Part shown: positions 1 to 6,745 of the stretch, piece after piece
Layout: every line of letters starts with the position of its first letter
Position numbering within the stretch: position 1 is the stretch's first letter
Assembly: GCA_004151065.3 (NCBI GenBank)
Contig: NWUY0304409508.1
Coordinates: 1 to 11,588 of the forward strand
DNA from: Larix sibirica
Taxonomy: Eukaryota; Streptophyta; Pinopsida; Pinales; Pinaceae
DNA: 11,588 nt
Reading direction: 5' to 3'
Notes under the pieces: model-generated
What the model saw: only the letters and a program-made list of their open reading frames with translations
Databases searched by the model: none
What the model was told of the DNA's origin: nothing
Position numbers and translations under genes: made by a program

Positions 1-190
1 TCAGCCTCACCAAGTCCAACAGAAGCCTTCAGCCTTTTGCCTTTACCTCAGCCTAAACCACCAAGCCTTAAGCCATGAATGAGGAGCCTTGAACCTTGTA
101 ACCTTTAGTAAAGCCCAACAGAAGCCTTTCTTTACCTTGGAACCTTTCTTTTGGAGCCTTGAACCTCATACTTTTCACCTTAAAACCTAG
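1..190. repeat. CCTT-rich short-repeat patch
   Basis: This patch is dominated by the words AGCCTT, ACCTT and GAACCT. The 14-mer ccaacagaagcctt occurs at 16-29 and again at 115-128. The 14-mer ggagccttgaacct occurs at 83-96 and again at 153-166. The order is irregular, so it is not a clean tandem array. No open frame of note covers it. Such shuffled short repeats are common in plant mitochondrial spacers, but that assignment is inference. Confidence 0.6.
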
Positions 191-480
191 CACCTGTTAG
201 CCCTCTATACTACTTGCGGAATGATTCGCTTAGGAGGGAGGTACGCACTGCTAGAGAGATAACTTATCTTTTAAAGACCGCATGGATCACCTTACCTTGA
301 CTTGGATTAATGCCTTCACCCTAGGACGATGGAGTACTCTTCCTGCCCAACCCATTAATTGGATGGATCAAGCCCGCCAAGAATACAAATAAAGTAGCTT
401 TCAGGTATGGCCTCTATGAACTACTCTTCCACCTGCCAAAATAAATTCTCTGTAGCTCCCCTATACTATGAGGTCTTCTC

Positions 481-499
481 AGTTACCAGTTACCAGTTA
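481..499. repeat. 7-bp tandem repeat, about 2.7 copies
   Basis: The heptamer agttacc is repeated head to tail and ends in a partial copy (agtta). It is probably replication slippage. Confidence 0.75.
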
Positions 500-700
500 G
501 ACGCACGAGTATCAGACCTTAGAAGTAGCACCAGATTGGTTGGGTTCATGAGCCCTTACCTTAGACCTAGAAGAATCGGCATGCTCCCCATATATCTCTC
601 CCTGACCCTAGGACGATTGAGTTATGCCCAATATTAAGCCAGGAAGAAATATCAGTTTATTACGAAAGGCTTGCTTGACCAAAGGTATACTTGCTTGACC

Positions 701-726
701 GAAGGGAGGGCAAGGGAGGGCAAGGG
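701..726. repeat. 10-bp purine-rich tandem repeat
   Basis: The unit caagggaggg is present at 711-720, preceded by gaagggaggg and followed by the partial unit caaggg. Just upstream, the word cttgcttgacc is also duplicated around 670 and 690. The strand is G-rich, but the G runs are only three long and no quadruplex claim is made. Confidence 0.65.
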
Positions 727-795
727 CGTATAATGGTCCTTCTTACCTTCCCTTGCTTTTTCCACTCACCCACCCGCCATACTTAGATTAGATGT

Positions 796-855
796 AGCAG
801 CCCTATAACATTAGGAGCAGCCCTATAACATTAGGAGCAGCCCTATACCATTAGG
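796..855. repeat. 3 x 20-bp tandem repeat
   Basis: Three adjacent 20-bp units occupy 796-815, 816-835 and 836-855. The unit is agcagccctataacattagg. The first two copies are identical and the third has one a-to-c difference (ccctatacc). Flanking sequence is non-coding. A short array like this could vary in copy number between individuals. Confidence 0.9.
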
Positions 856-899
856 TCTTCCAAGAAGGAGGAACAGCTATATGAATGCACTTAGGAGGT

Positions 900-1269
900 A
901 CTGCTATGATCCCTTACCTTAGAAGCACCAGGTGGGATGGCATGCTCAAAGGAGGTACATTGTAAGTAATGCATTTCCATAGCATCCATTTGAGGTATAT
1001 GTTCCCCATAGCATAATGTGAGGTCGAGGTCAAGGGCAAAGGTAAGCTCATATGTTGATGAAGCAATTGTAGCAGATCTAGTCAATGAACCAGATGACTT
1101 AGTTGAACCAGTAGAGTAAAAAGCAAAGGTAGCATCCGTAGCAGTATCTCTTACAGTCAAAATTAGAGTTCTATTGTTAACTCCGAAAGCATCAATTTAA
1201 TGCCCCGACTAGCACCAGACTTAAGGGCAGGGGAATTTTAGCCATACTTGCCGTTGATTGAGAGCGGAT
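900..1269. other. Unassigned stretch downstream of the copia fragment
   Basis: No gene is recognised. On the minus strand the open frame of the copia fragment continues past its last conserved residues to a stop codon at 1192-1194, but from about 1269 downward the translation no longer resembles a copia polyprotein. A separate 89-codon minus-strand frame (891-1160) is Ser/Thr-rich, with no domain I recognise. The real boundary between retroelement and host spacer probably lies near 1270. Confidence 0.5.
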
Positions 1270-1638
1270 AAAGCTGGAAGGCTCAGCATCAATGAGCTCA
1301 GTCATCAATGCCATATAATCTATGTACCGCGACGGTGATCTTCTCTCCCTGATAGGCCTTTTATAAGGTCCCACATCCTTGGCATCCCTTATAGTGTTCA
1401 CAGCCCTATTAGGCTGTCCCCTGCCAGATGTGGTGAGCTCATCCCGTGGAACAGAATCACTCTGCTCCTCATCCTCATCATAATCCTCCTGTCTCACCTG
1501 CCTACCAGTACCTGTTCCAGAACTTGTACCTTGTGAATCTGCACTCTGTTTTCCTTGAACCTTCTGCACCTGTTCCTTACTCAGCTGATCCCCTGTATGC
1601 TCTGGCTCATCTCTCGATCTCCTCAAGGCCCGAACCTC

Positions 1639-1641
1639 CTA
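1639..1641 (-). other. In-frame TAG in the copia fragment
   Basis: This stop directly follows CRDVQF. Copia relatives usually have an acidic run (Glu-Glu) at this point, so GAG-to-TAG is the simplest origin. The same frame continues afterwards with EVRALRRSRDEPEH, which is the expected start of the linker. It is therefore a point nonsense change and not a natural end. Confidence 0.8.
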
Positions 1642-2103
1642 AAACTGTACATCTCTGCACACAACCACTCTCCTGAGTGCAGGTATATATACTCTATAGG
1701 CCTTAGAGGTTTCACTGTAGCCAGTGAGAATCCCCTTCTCTGCAGTAGGCTCTAGCTTTGTCCTCTTGTCCGACGGGACATGAAAGTAGACCAGACAACC
1801 AAATATCCGCAAATGGTTCACATCTGGTTTCACACCTGAGTATGCCTCCTCAGGAGTCATGCGCCCCAAGATCTTATGCGGTGTCCTATTCTGAATGTAA
1901 ACAGCAGTGCTACACGCCTCAGCCCACAAGAACATGGGCAGCCCCTGATCATGGATCATGGCACGTGCTGCTCCAACAATCGATCTGTTCCTCCGCTCAG
2001 CTACTCCATTCTGCTGAGGATTGTAGGGAACTATGAGCTCCTTCTTAATCCCCGCAGCTGCACAGAAATCGATGAAGACATTCGAGGTGTACTCGCCTCC
2101 ATT

Positions 2104-2106
2104 ACC
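2104..2106 (-). other. Copia integrase second catalytic Asp replaced by Gly
   Basis: The codon is GGT on the minus strand, inside RSGNGGEY. The family motif is normally R-S/T-D-N-G-G-E-Y/F, whose Asp is the second metal-binding residue of the DDE triad. A single A-to-G change (GAT to GGT) explains it. The triad Glu codon at 1996-1998 is 36 codons downstream, so 35 residues separate the two sites. Confidence 0.85.
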
Positions 2107-2130
2107 CGACCTCCACCACCTTTTGGTTTG

Positions 2131-2360
2131 TCATTATCCTCCACTCTAAAAGAGGTTATCTCTATCCTTTCAGCCGGAGCCTATAAAGGGTTGCATTTCT
2201 CTGTGCTGTGTGTATTGGTACCCCAAAACTCACAATGAATTTTTTTATAAACTGATGAATACTTCTACAAAATAGGGCAGTTTTGTGGAGGGTGACCATA
2301 CATTCTTTAGATCTTACAATATTTACTAAATGTACATTCTTAGAGGGGAACGTATTCTTA
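2131..2360. other. Junction between copia and gypsy fragments
   Basis: On the minus strand the copia frame is closed upstream by a TGA at 2131-2133, and no copia similarity is seen beyond it. The gypsy gag frame continues openly to 2162 from the other side, but its recognisable part ends near 2360. Neither an LTR end nor a target-site duplication is visible in this interval. It may be a recombination or insertion junction, or simply degenerate retroelement sequence. Confidence 0.4.
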
Positions 2361-2830
2361 AAAGGTGTTGCATTATGAAATGGCACTGCTGAAGCTACTT
2401 GCGCAACACCACCTGAGGGTCTCCCTTGGAACGGACCAACTGGTGGCCCCTGCGCGACTCCTCCTTGAACCATGGGGCATTCATTTTCATGGTATCACTC
2501 TATTTTACAACTTGTGCACCATTCATGTTCCCTTCCAACCTTGGCTTTAGTGAGCTCTTGGATCTGTTCGGTAAGTGCTGCAATCTATGTCTGGAATTGG
2601 CTAAGTTTAGGAACTGCTCCAGTTGCTGCACCTCTAGTATTCCAAAGATACTCTGCCATTGACTAAATATTCATGGCCTGCTCTAGTGCTTTCCTGGGGG
2701 TACCAATCCTATGCTGCATCAAGGGAATTCTGGTCAGAGGGAGCAGCCCATTGATGAACCACTCCTTCTGTTGCATATCATGGATCCGATAGGTTATCCT
2801 ACTCATCAGTCTCTGGACATAATGCCATTT
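2360..2830 (-). pseudogene. Ty3/gypsy gag C-terminal fragment with broken zinc knuckle
   Basis: This is a nucleocapsid-type Gag fragment of a Ty3/gypsy element; in an intact element it would coat the RNA inside virus-like particles. On the minus strand the frame reads from VQRLMSR near 2818 through EWFINGLLPLTRIPLMQHR, a TPRKALEQAMNI block and TEQIQELTKAK. It then reaches a CCHC-type knuckle at 2477-2518 with the pattern W-C-x2-C-x9-C-P. A Gly- and Pro-rich tail (GGVAQGPPVGPFQGRPSGG) follows. Stops lie at 2663-2665 (TAG), 2585-2587 (TAG) and 2495-2497 (TGA), the last inside the knuckle. The expected knuckle His appears as Tyr. No start or LTR is visible upstream, and protease does not follow. 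Assignment to gypsy Gag rests on this residue order recalled from plant elements. Confidence 0.75.
2477..2518 (-). other. Degenerate CCHC zinc knuckle
   Basis: The three Cys codons lie at 2516-2518, 2507-2509 and 2477-2479, spaced as in C-x2-C-x4-H-x4-C. The position expected to be Gly is a TGA stop (2495-2497) and the expected His is Tyr (2492-2494); a neighbouring His (2489-2491) remains. The site is therefore broken both by nonsense and at a metal ligand. Confidence 0.7.
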
Positions 2831-3345
2831 ATTATACTATATATTTTATGTCTTTCAGCTCTGCAATATTTTTTTGTTCATATTTACCACATTCAGGATT
2901 TAGCCACCATGGGTCCATGATCGTTTTCCTTCTTAGAACGTGTTCATCCCTTGCGCTATTATCTTATCCCCCCATCCTGCTCCATCTCCTAAAATTAAAG
3001 CCTTACCAACACCATTCCAGCAACCCCTAGCGTAGAGTGTATACACGGCCATGCTAATGGGTTTGAAAGGCAGCATACCCTATTCAACAAGAATAATTTG
3101 AATCCGAAGAAGGATTTCTTTTATAAACATTCCATGTGCTCCCTTTTTCACTCCTCCTCTACCTTCGAAAATGATTGATAGGACTCTGCAGTAAACTCTA
3201 CTATGTCTCCTTATATAGTGGTATTCACCCAGAAACGGATTGCATGGTCAATTATTTATCTATCTACTGGAGCATAACTATATTTATAATGTTTTAGTAT
3301 ACCACCCTTCTCTTTCTTTGGTCATTCTCTGGTGCTTCTTCCAGT
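2831..3345. other. Unassigned spacer between gypsy gag and gypsy integrase
   Basis: No gene or clear domain is seen on either strand. The minus-strand gag similarity fades above about 2830, where stops accumulate in the same frame. Short plus-strand open frames (2711-2920, 2848-3030) are hydrophobic chance translations of AT-rich sequence. The stretch may hold upstream gag or LTR remnants too decayed to recognise. Confidence 0.45.
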
Positions 3346-3349
3346 CTCT

Positions 3350-4100
3350 TCAACCATTTGTACAAATTGACTAAAAATTGAACCCATAAAACTTATTTCT
3401 GATCAAGACTCTTGTTTCACTTCTAAATTTTGGACTTGCCTTTAGACTTCCCTGGGATCGTAGCTAAATTTAAGTACTGCATATCATCCTCAAACAGCCG
3501 GTAAAACTGAAAGGGTTAAACAAGTTCTAGAAGATATGTTAAGGATGTATGTAATGGATCAACAAAATAAGTGGGAGAAGTATATATACTTGGTCTAATT
3601 TGCATATAACAATGATTATCATAGTTCCATTCGCATGTCTCCTCATGAATTTAGAAACGGGAGACCTTGCAGAACACCTCTAAGTAAGTTGGGACCGCCT
3701 AGAGGATCGAGCAATACTGGGACTCGATATGTTTCAATATATGGAGGAGCAAATGGCGAAAATAAAGATTCTACTTAAGGAAGCCAAGGATTGTCAAAAA
3801 AGTTACGCTAATGCAAGGAGAATTTACAGAAGTTATAAGGAAGATGATGAAGTTTGTATTAGGATTAGGCCATAAAAAAGTTCATTTTCATTTGGGAAGG
3901 GAACAAAGCTATCTCCCATATTTATAGGACCATTCAAGATTACCAAAAGAATGGGACCTGTTGCTTATTGTCTAGAACTCCCAACCCACTTGAAAAGATT
4001 AATAATGTATTTCATGTTTCAGTACCTAGGAAATGTATGCCTGATAAGTATCATGTTTTGAAATATATTAATCTACAGGTTTCCGAGGAGGGGACCAGCA
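3350..4100 (+). pseudogene. Ty3/gypsy integrase core and C-terminal fragment, multiply broken
   Basis: This is a fragment of the integrase of a Ty3/gypsy element. Reading across frames gives an ISD block at 3395-3403, FTSKFWTCL, STAYHPQTAGKTERVKQ, LEDMLRMYVMDQQNKWE, FAYNNDYHSSI, GRPCRTPL, WDRLEDR, KSYANARRIYR, FHFG-type and INNVFHVSVPRKC blocks, then YINLQVSEEG ending near 4100. The second catalytic Asp (3401-3403) and the Glu (3509-3511) are both present, 35 residues apart. The first Asp is not recognisable. In-frame stops lie at 3443, 3461, 3596 and 3873. Frame changes occur near 3380, at a 4-bp AAGT duplication (3682-3689) and at a one-base loss near 3992. The C-terminal part matches the module after the core in plant gypsy elements. 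No reverse transcriptase, RNase H or LTR adjoins it. Confidence 0.93.
3682..3689 (+). repeat. 4-bp AAGT microduplication causing a frameshift
   Basis: AAGT is present twice in a row. Before it the gypsy frame reads RTPLS; after it, the next frame reads WDRLEDR, which is the expected continuation. A slippage duplication of four bases explains the change exactly. Confidence 0.75.
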
Positions 4101-5558
4101 TCGCATCACACTTAGACCAGCATCTCGGATTGGAAATGGCACCACACTAAAAGCAGCACCGTATCACATTTCCAGCCAGCACGTTAGGCTAGCACTCAGC
4201 ATCATGAACTAACCAGATTGCTTGTTTTAGGAAGGGCCTTAAATTTATACACAAACCGGATTGCTCAGCGAGTAAGGAAAGTCCTCAACTGGGGGGAATC
4301 AGCCACCGTTTGCAAACAGCCCTTATAATAAAAGAATGCTCACCTGAATAACCAAATAAGATTTGCCGCTGGATTTATGCAATTGTGAGATATTACGGGC
4401 ACCAGGCACGAATAACCAAATTCTAAGGCGGTGGGAGCATTAGGAAGTATAAGTTTATAAAGTCAAAGTAAAGTATGAGGGTTATCCTTTTTGAAGAAAT
4501 AGATATGATAGATATGAGCAACCAGGGAATAACTCCTTGAGATAGTATCCTTGTAGGTTATATTTCATTTATTAGTAGTAAAAAAGGAAGGGTTAGTATC
4601 AGATATGGATTTTGGGATTAGGTCTTTAACAACACCAACCAAACATTACAACTTATAAAGCATAAGCCTTAAAGATATGTAGGAGTAAAGGTATCTAGTC
4701 TAACTGGTGGTAATTTCCCCGTGTGTAAAAAATCTTTTTCATATACCTAGGATATCTATAAAGGTCCTAAGCATACCTATTTACTAGTAGTTATCTATAA
4801 AATGCATACATAAGATCTGAGCTTTTATTCGGTATCTGTCCCTGTAGTTCGGTATAGGAGTAATAGTGTTACTGTTAACGCAATCTGTTCGCATGATGAA
4901 AGTATCGTTGAGTTTTTGGTTGTTATTAGCCAACTGACATAATAAATATTATGGTTGTTCTTTGTTCTTAATGCGTATGATTGAAATAATCTTAGTGGTT
5001 CAAGGTGCGAGCTATAATAAATAATAATAGCAGTTGTTGGTTTAGTTGGAAGGCCGACCGTAGGGAGGATCACTATGGCGAGTATCAAGCTATACTAAAT
5101 AACCTATAAAGCTGCTGCTCTAAAATACTATTCCTGCTGGTATCTAGCTATAAAGACTATCTGTTGTGTCAGTTGGAATCAAGACTATATTTGGTGTTGG
5201 TGGTGAAGTATAAGTAAAGATAGGACAGCAAGTAGTTTTCTATGTAAAGTAGTAGTAAAGATATGTCAGTGTTGTGAGCCGTTCCTACTGATAAACTCCT
5301 AAATATACTATGAATGAGGAAGAGTGTTATAATTAATCTTTTGGTTGCCGCTTAAAAGAAATATATTAATAATGGGTTGTCTGCTATGTAATAAATGATA
5401 TCTTAATACGCTTGGTATTCCCTGGTTCTATCTGACTGAGAGGAAAGTCTGTATTGATCATAGCGATGAAACCAACCCTTATCTACAAGGTGATTATTCA
5501 GTGGGCAACCAACCAAATTAACCATTCATTGTTCCACCACCTGTCTATAAGTAAATGC

Positions 5559-5574
5559 TATATATATATAATAT
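5559..5574. repeat. TA dinucleotide run
   Basis: A run of alternating T and A, interrupted once (tatatatatataatat). Confidence 0.8.
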
Positions 5575-5587
5575 GATCCCTGATGTT

Positions 5588-5626
5588 GTAGTTCCTAGCT
5601 TCTGGTTGGTGGGGTAGTTCCTAGCT
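5588..5626. repeat. 13-bp direct repeat
   Basis: The word gtagttcctagct occurs at 5588-5600 and 5614-5626, with a period of 26 bases. The flanking text is GT-rich (tctggttggtggg between copies). Confidence 0.85.
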
Positions 5627-5728
5627 GATTGTTATTATAAAACCAAATGATCATTCTTCTTATAACAGCACCAACAGAAAGAACCTCCTACCCAATATTT
5701 TGACTTAGCTTTTACTGATGAAGGCAAC

Positions 5729-5774
5729 CCTCGACACTACTCTTTAACACTTAATCACCCAAACCTCGACACTA
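5729..5774. repeat. 11-bp direct repeat, period 35
   Basis: The word cctcgacacta occurs at 5729-5739 and 5764-5774, just upstream of the copia reverse transcriptase fragment. It could be part of a decayed coding repeat or a local duplication. Confidence 0.8.
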
Positions 5775-5794
5775 GTATTTCACTTACTTTGGTT

Positions 5795-6290
5795 TATTCC
5801 AGCAGTGAGTCAGTATCTCCTGTGATAAATCAGAGAACAAGGAGCTTAAGGAAAATATATTAGCAGAATGATAAAGTAAATCAGCAAGCTCACTATGCAT
5901 TATTTTCCTGTAAACCAACATACTTTGAAGAAGCAGTAAAAGAAGAGCATTGGGTGCAGGCCATGAATGATTAAATTGAGGCCATTGAAAAGAACCAGAC
6001 ATGGAATCTTGTGGATCTCCCAGCAGACAAAACCAGCATAGGTGTCAAGTGGGTTTACAATAAAAAGCTGAATGAGAAAGGAAAGGTCTAGAAGCATAAG
6101 GCAAGGCTTGTTGCCAAAGGATTTGCTCAACAACCTGGTGTTTACTATGGTGAAACCTTTGCTCCAGTAGCAAGGGTAGACACCATTAGAGCTTTTTTAG
6201 CCATTGCAGCCCAGAACAAGTGGCCAGTATACCAAATGGATGTTAAGTCAGCCTTCTTAAATGGCATATTGGAATAAAGAATCAGTGTTG
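5795..6290 (+). pseudogene. Ty1/copia linker and N-terminal reverse transcriptase fragment
   Basis: This is the front part of the copia-type reverse transcriptase domain (RVT_2), which in an intact element copies the RNA template into cDNA. One frame runs throughout with no indels: a Ser-rich linker, QRTRSLRKIY, ALFSCKPTYFEEAVKEEHW, then [52 protein letters not shown] and [12 protein letters not shown]. The Asp of QMDVKSAF (6239-6241) is the first catalytic Asp of the polymerase. The YVDD-type box, the rest of the palm and RNase H are missing; similarity stops near 6290. Stops lie at 5861, 5972, 6089 and 6275. The linker differs in type from the minus-strand copia fragment near 1.3-2.1 kb, so the two probably come from different copia families. 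Confidence 0.94.
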
Positions 6291-6581
6291 AAAATAATCC
6301 TCAATCCTGCCCCCTTCACCTTGTTAAACATAGGAAAGTTATTTGCTATGTTTAATAAGTTTTTTCTCCTCATTATACTTGTGTTAGGGTTTACCCATTT
6401 ATTAGTAAGTAAACAATTTATTATTATATATGTTTAAAATGATCAGCATGATCCTCACTAAAATTGTCAAGGCATATAATAGCACCCCTACTTTTGCCTC
6501 TTTCTTTGCAACGCACGTGAGTTCAAATAATTGAGTAGGTTCCCGGCATAATGAATTCCCTAATTGATGATGGTTTAATAA

Positions 6582-6623
6582 TTGCTAAATGCTTGCTAAT
6601 TTTACTTGCTAAATGAATGCTAA
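6582..6623. repeat. TGCTAA short-repeat cluster
   Basis: TTGCTAA occurs at 6582-6588, 6593-6599 and 6607-6613, and ATGCTAA follows at 6617-6623. Spacing is irregular (11, 14 and 10 bases). Confidence 0.7.
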
Positions 6624-6715
6624 AGAAGTTCCGGTTTCCGGGGTTCCCAAAGGTGGTATAGTTTGAGGTTCAATTTATGTAGCTCACCTGCTAAAATGAA
6701 GTAGCCCCCGCCAAG

Positions 6716-6745
6716 TGCTTAACACATGCAAGTGAACGTGTTTAT
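6716..6745 (+). other. Possible remnant of a small-subunit rRNA 5' end
   Basis: The 18-mer tgcttaacacatgcaagt (6716-6733) is identical, as far as I recall, to the highly conserved block near the 5' end of bacterial-type small-subunit rRNA, including plant mitochondrial rrn18. The next bases, gaacgtgttt, fit the usual CGAACG(T)TGTTT of the plant mitochondrial gene with two single-base gaps. Upstream, AGTTTGA at 6660-6666 loosely recalls the gene's first helix but at the wrong distance, and downstream similarity fades quickly. It is at best a short degraded scrap and not a functional rRNA gene. Chance is unlikely for an 18-base match but not excluded. Confidence 0.4.

Larger units (their letters stand above)
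191..900. other. Non-coding mosaic of short repeated modules
   Basis: No gene is recognisable here. Several modules recur in rearranged order. The 13-mer accctaggacgat lies at 318-330 and 605-617, each followed by a related GAGTA/GAGTTA-type tail and GCCCAA. The word cccttacctta occurs near 554 and again near 911. A TTAGGAGG...GGTAC...CTGCT module occurs near 229-250 and near 890-905. A 76-codon open frame at 407-637 overlaps these repeats and has no recognisable domain, so it is treated as chance. Confidence 0.5.
1270..2130 (-). pseudogene. Ty1/copia integrase core and linker fragment, decayed
   Basis: This is part of a Ty1/copia Pol polyprotein, which in an intact element integrates the cDNA copy into the host genome. 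Read on the minus strand, one frame is open from 2130 to 1192 except for a TAG at 1639-1641. In order it shows RSGNGGEY near 2087-2112, the conserved NPQQNGVAERRNR block near 1990-2020, then FLWAEA, YIQNRTP, LRIFGC and GYSETSKAYR blocks. It continues into an acidic, Ser/Gly-rich linker ending in RERRSPSRY and a TELIDAEPSSF block at 1270. The usual DNGGEY Asp is Gly here (2104-2106), while the Glu (1996-1998) is kept at the expected 35-residue spacing. The first catalytic Asp, gag, protease and reverse transcriptase are missing. A full copia Pol is over 1000 residues; about 287 codons remain. It is the least decayed retroelement piece in the window and is certainly non-functional. Confidence 0.93.
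4101..5787. other. AT-rich non-coding stretch
   Basis: No gene, RNA gene or retroelement domain is recognised on either strand. A minus-strand 87-codon frame at 4825-5088 shows no motif. Visible structure is limited to small direct repeats: gaataaccaaat at 4346-4357 and 4410-4421, gtagttcctagct at 5588-5600 and 5614-5626, and cctcgacacta at 5729-5739 and 5764-5774. There is also a TA run at 5559-5574. The part nearest 5790 may be the upstream linker of the copia fragment that follows, but it cannot be aligned by eye. Confidence 0.5.

Noticed and set aside
407-637. 76-codon plus-strand open frame
   Set aside because: It overlaps the short-repeat mosaic, shows no domain and has composition expected of chance translation.
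891-1160. 89-codon minus-strand open frame
   Set aside because: It is Ser/Thr-rich, with no recognisable domain and no support from neighbours. It lies just past the end of copia similarity in a different context.
1446-2238. Several plus-strand open frames opposite the copia fragment
   Set aside because: They are antisense shadows of the well-supported minus-strand copia frame.
3968-4150. Stand-alone 60-codon protein
   Set aside because: Its middle part is the gypsy integrase C-terminal region after a one-base frameshift, so it belongs to the pseudogene and is not a separate gene.
3443-6277. RNA editing rescue of the stop codons
   Set aside because: U-to-C editing would turn these stops into Gln or Arg codons, but at most of these positions relatives seem to have Glu, Gly or Lys. 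Frameshifts and missing domains would remain.
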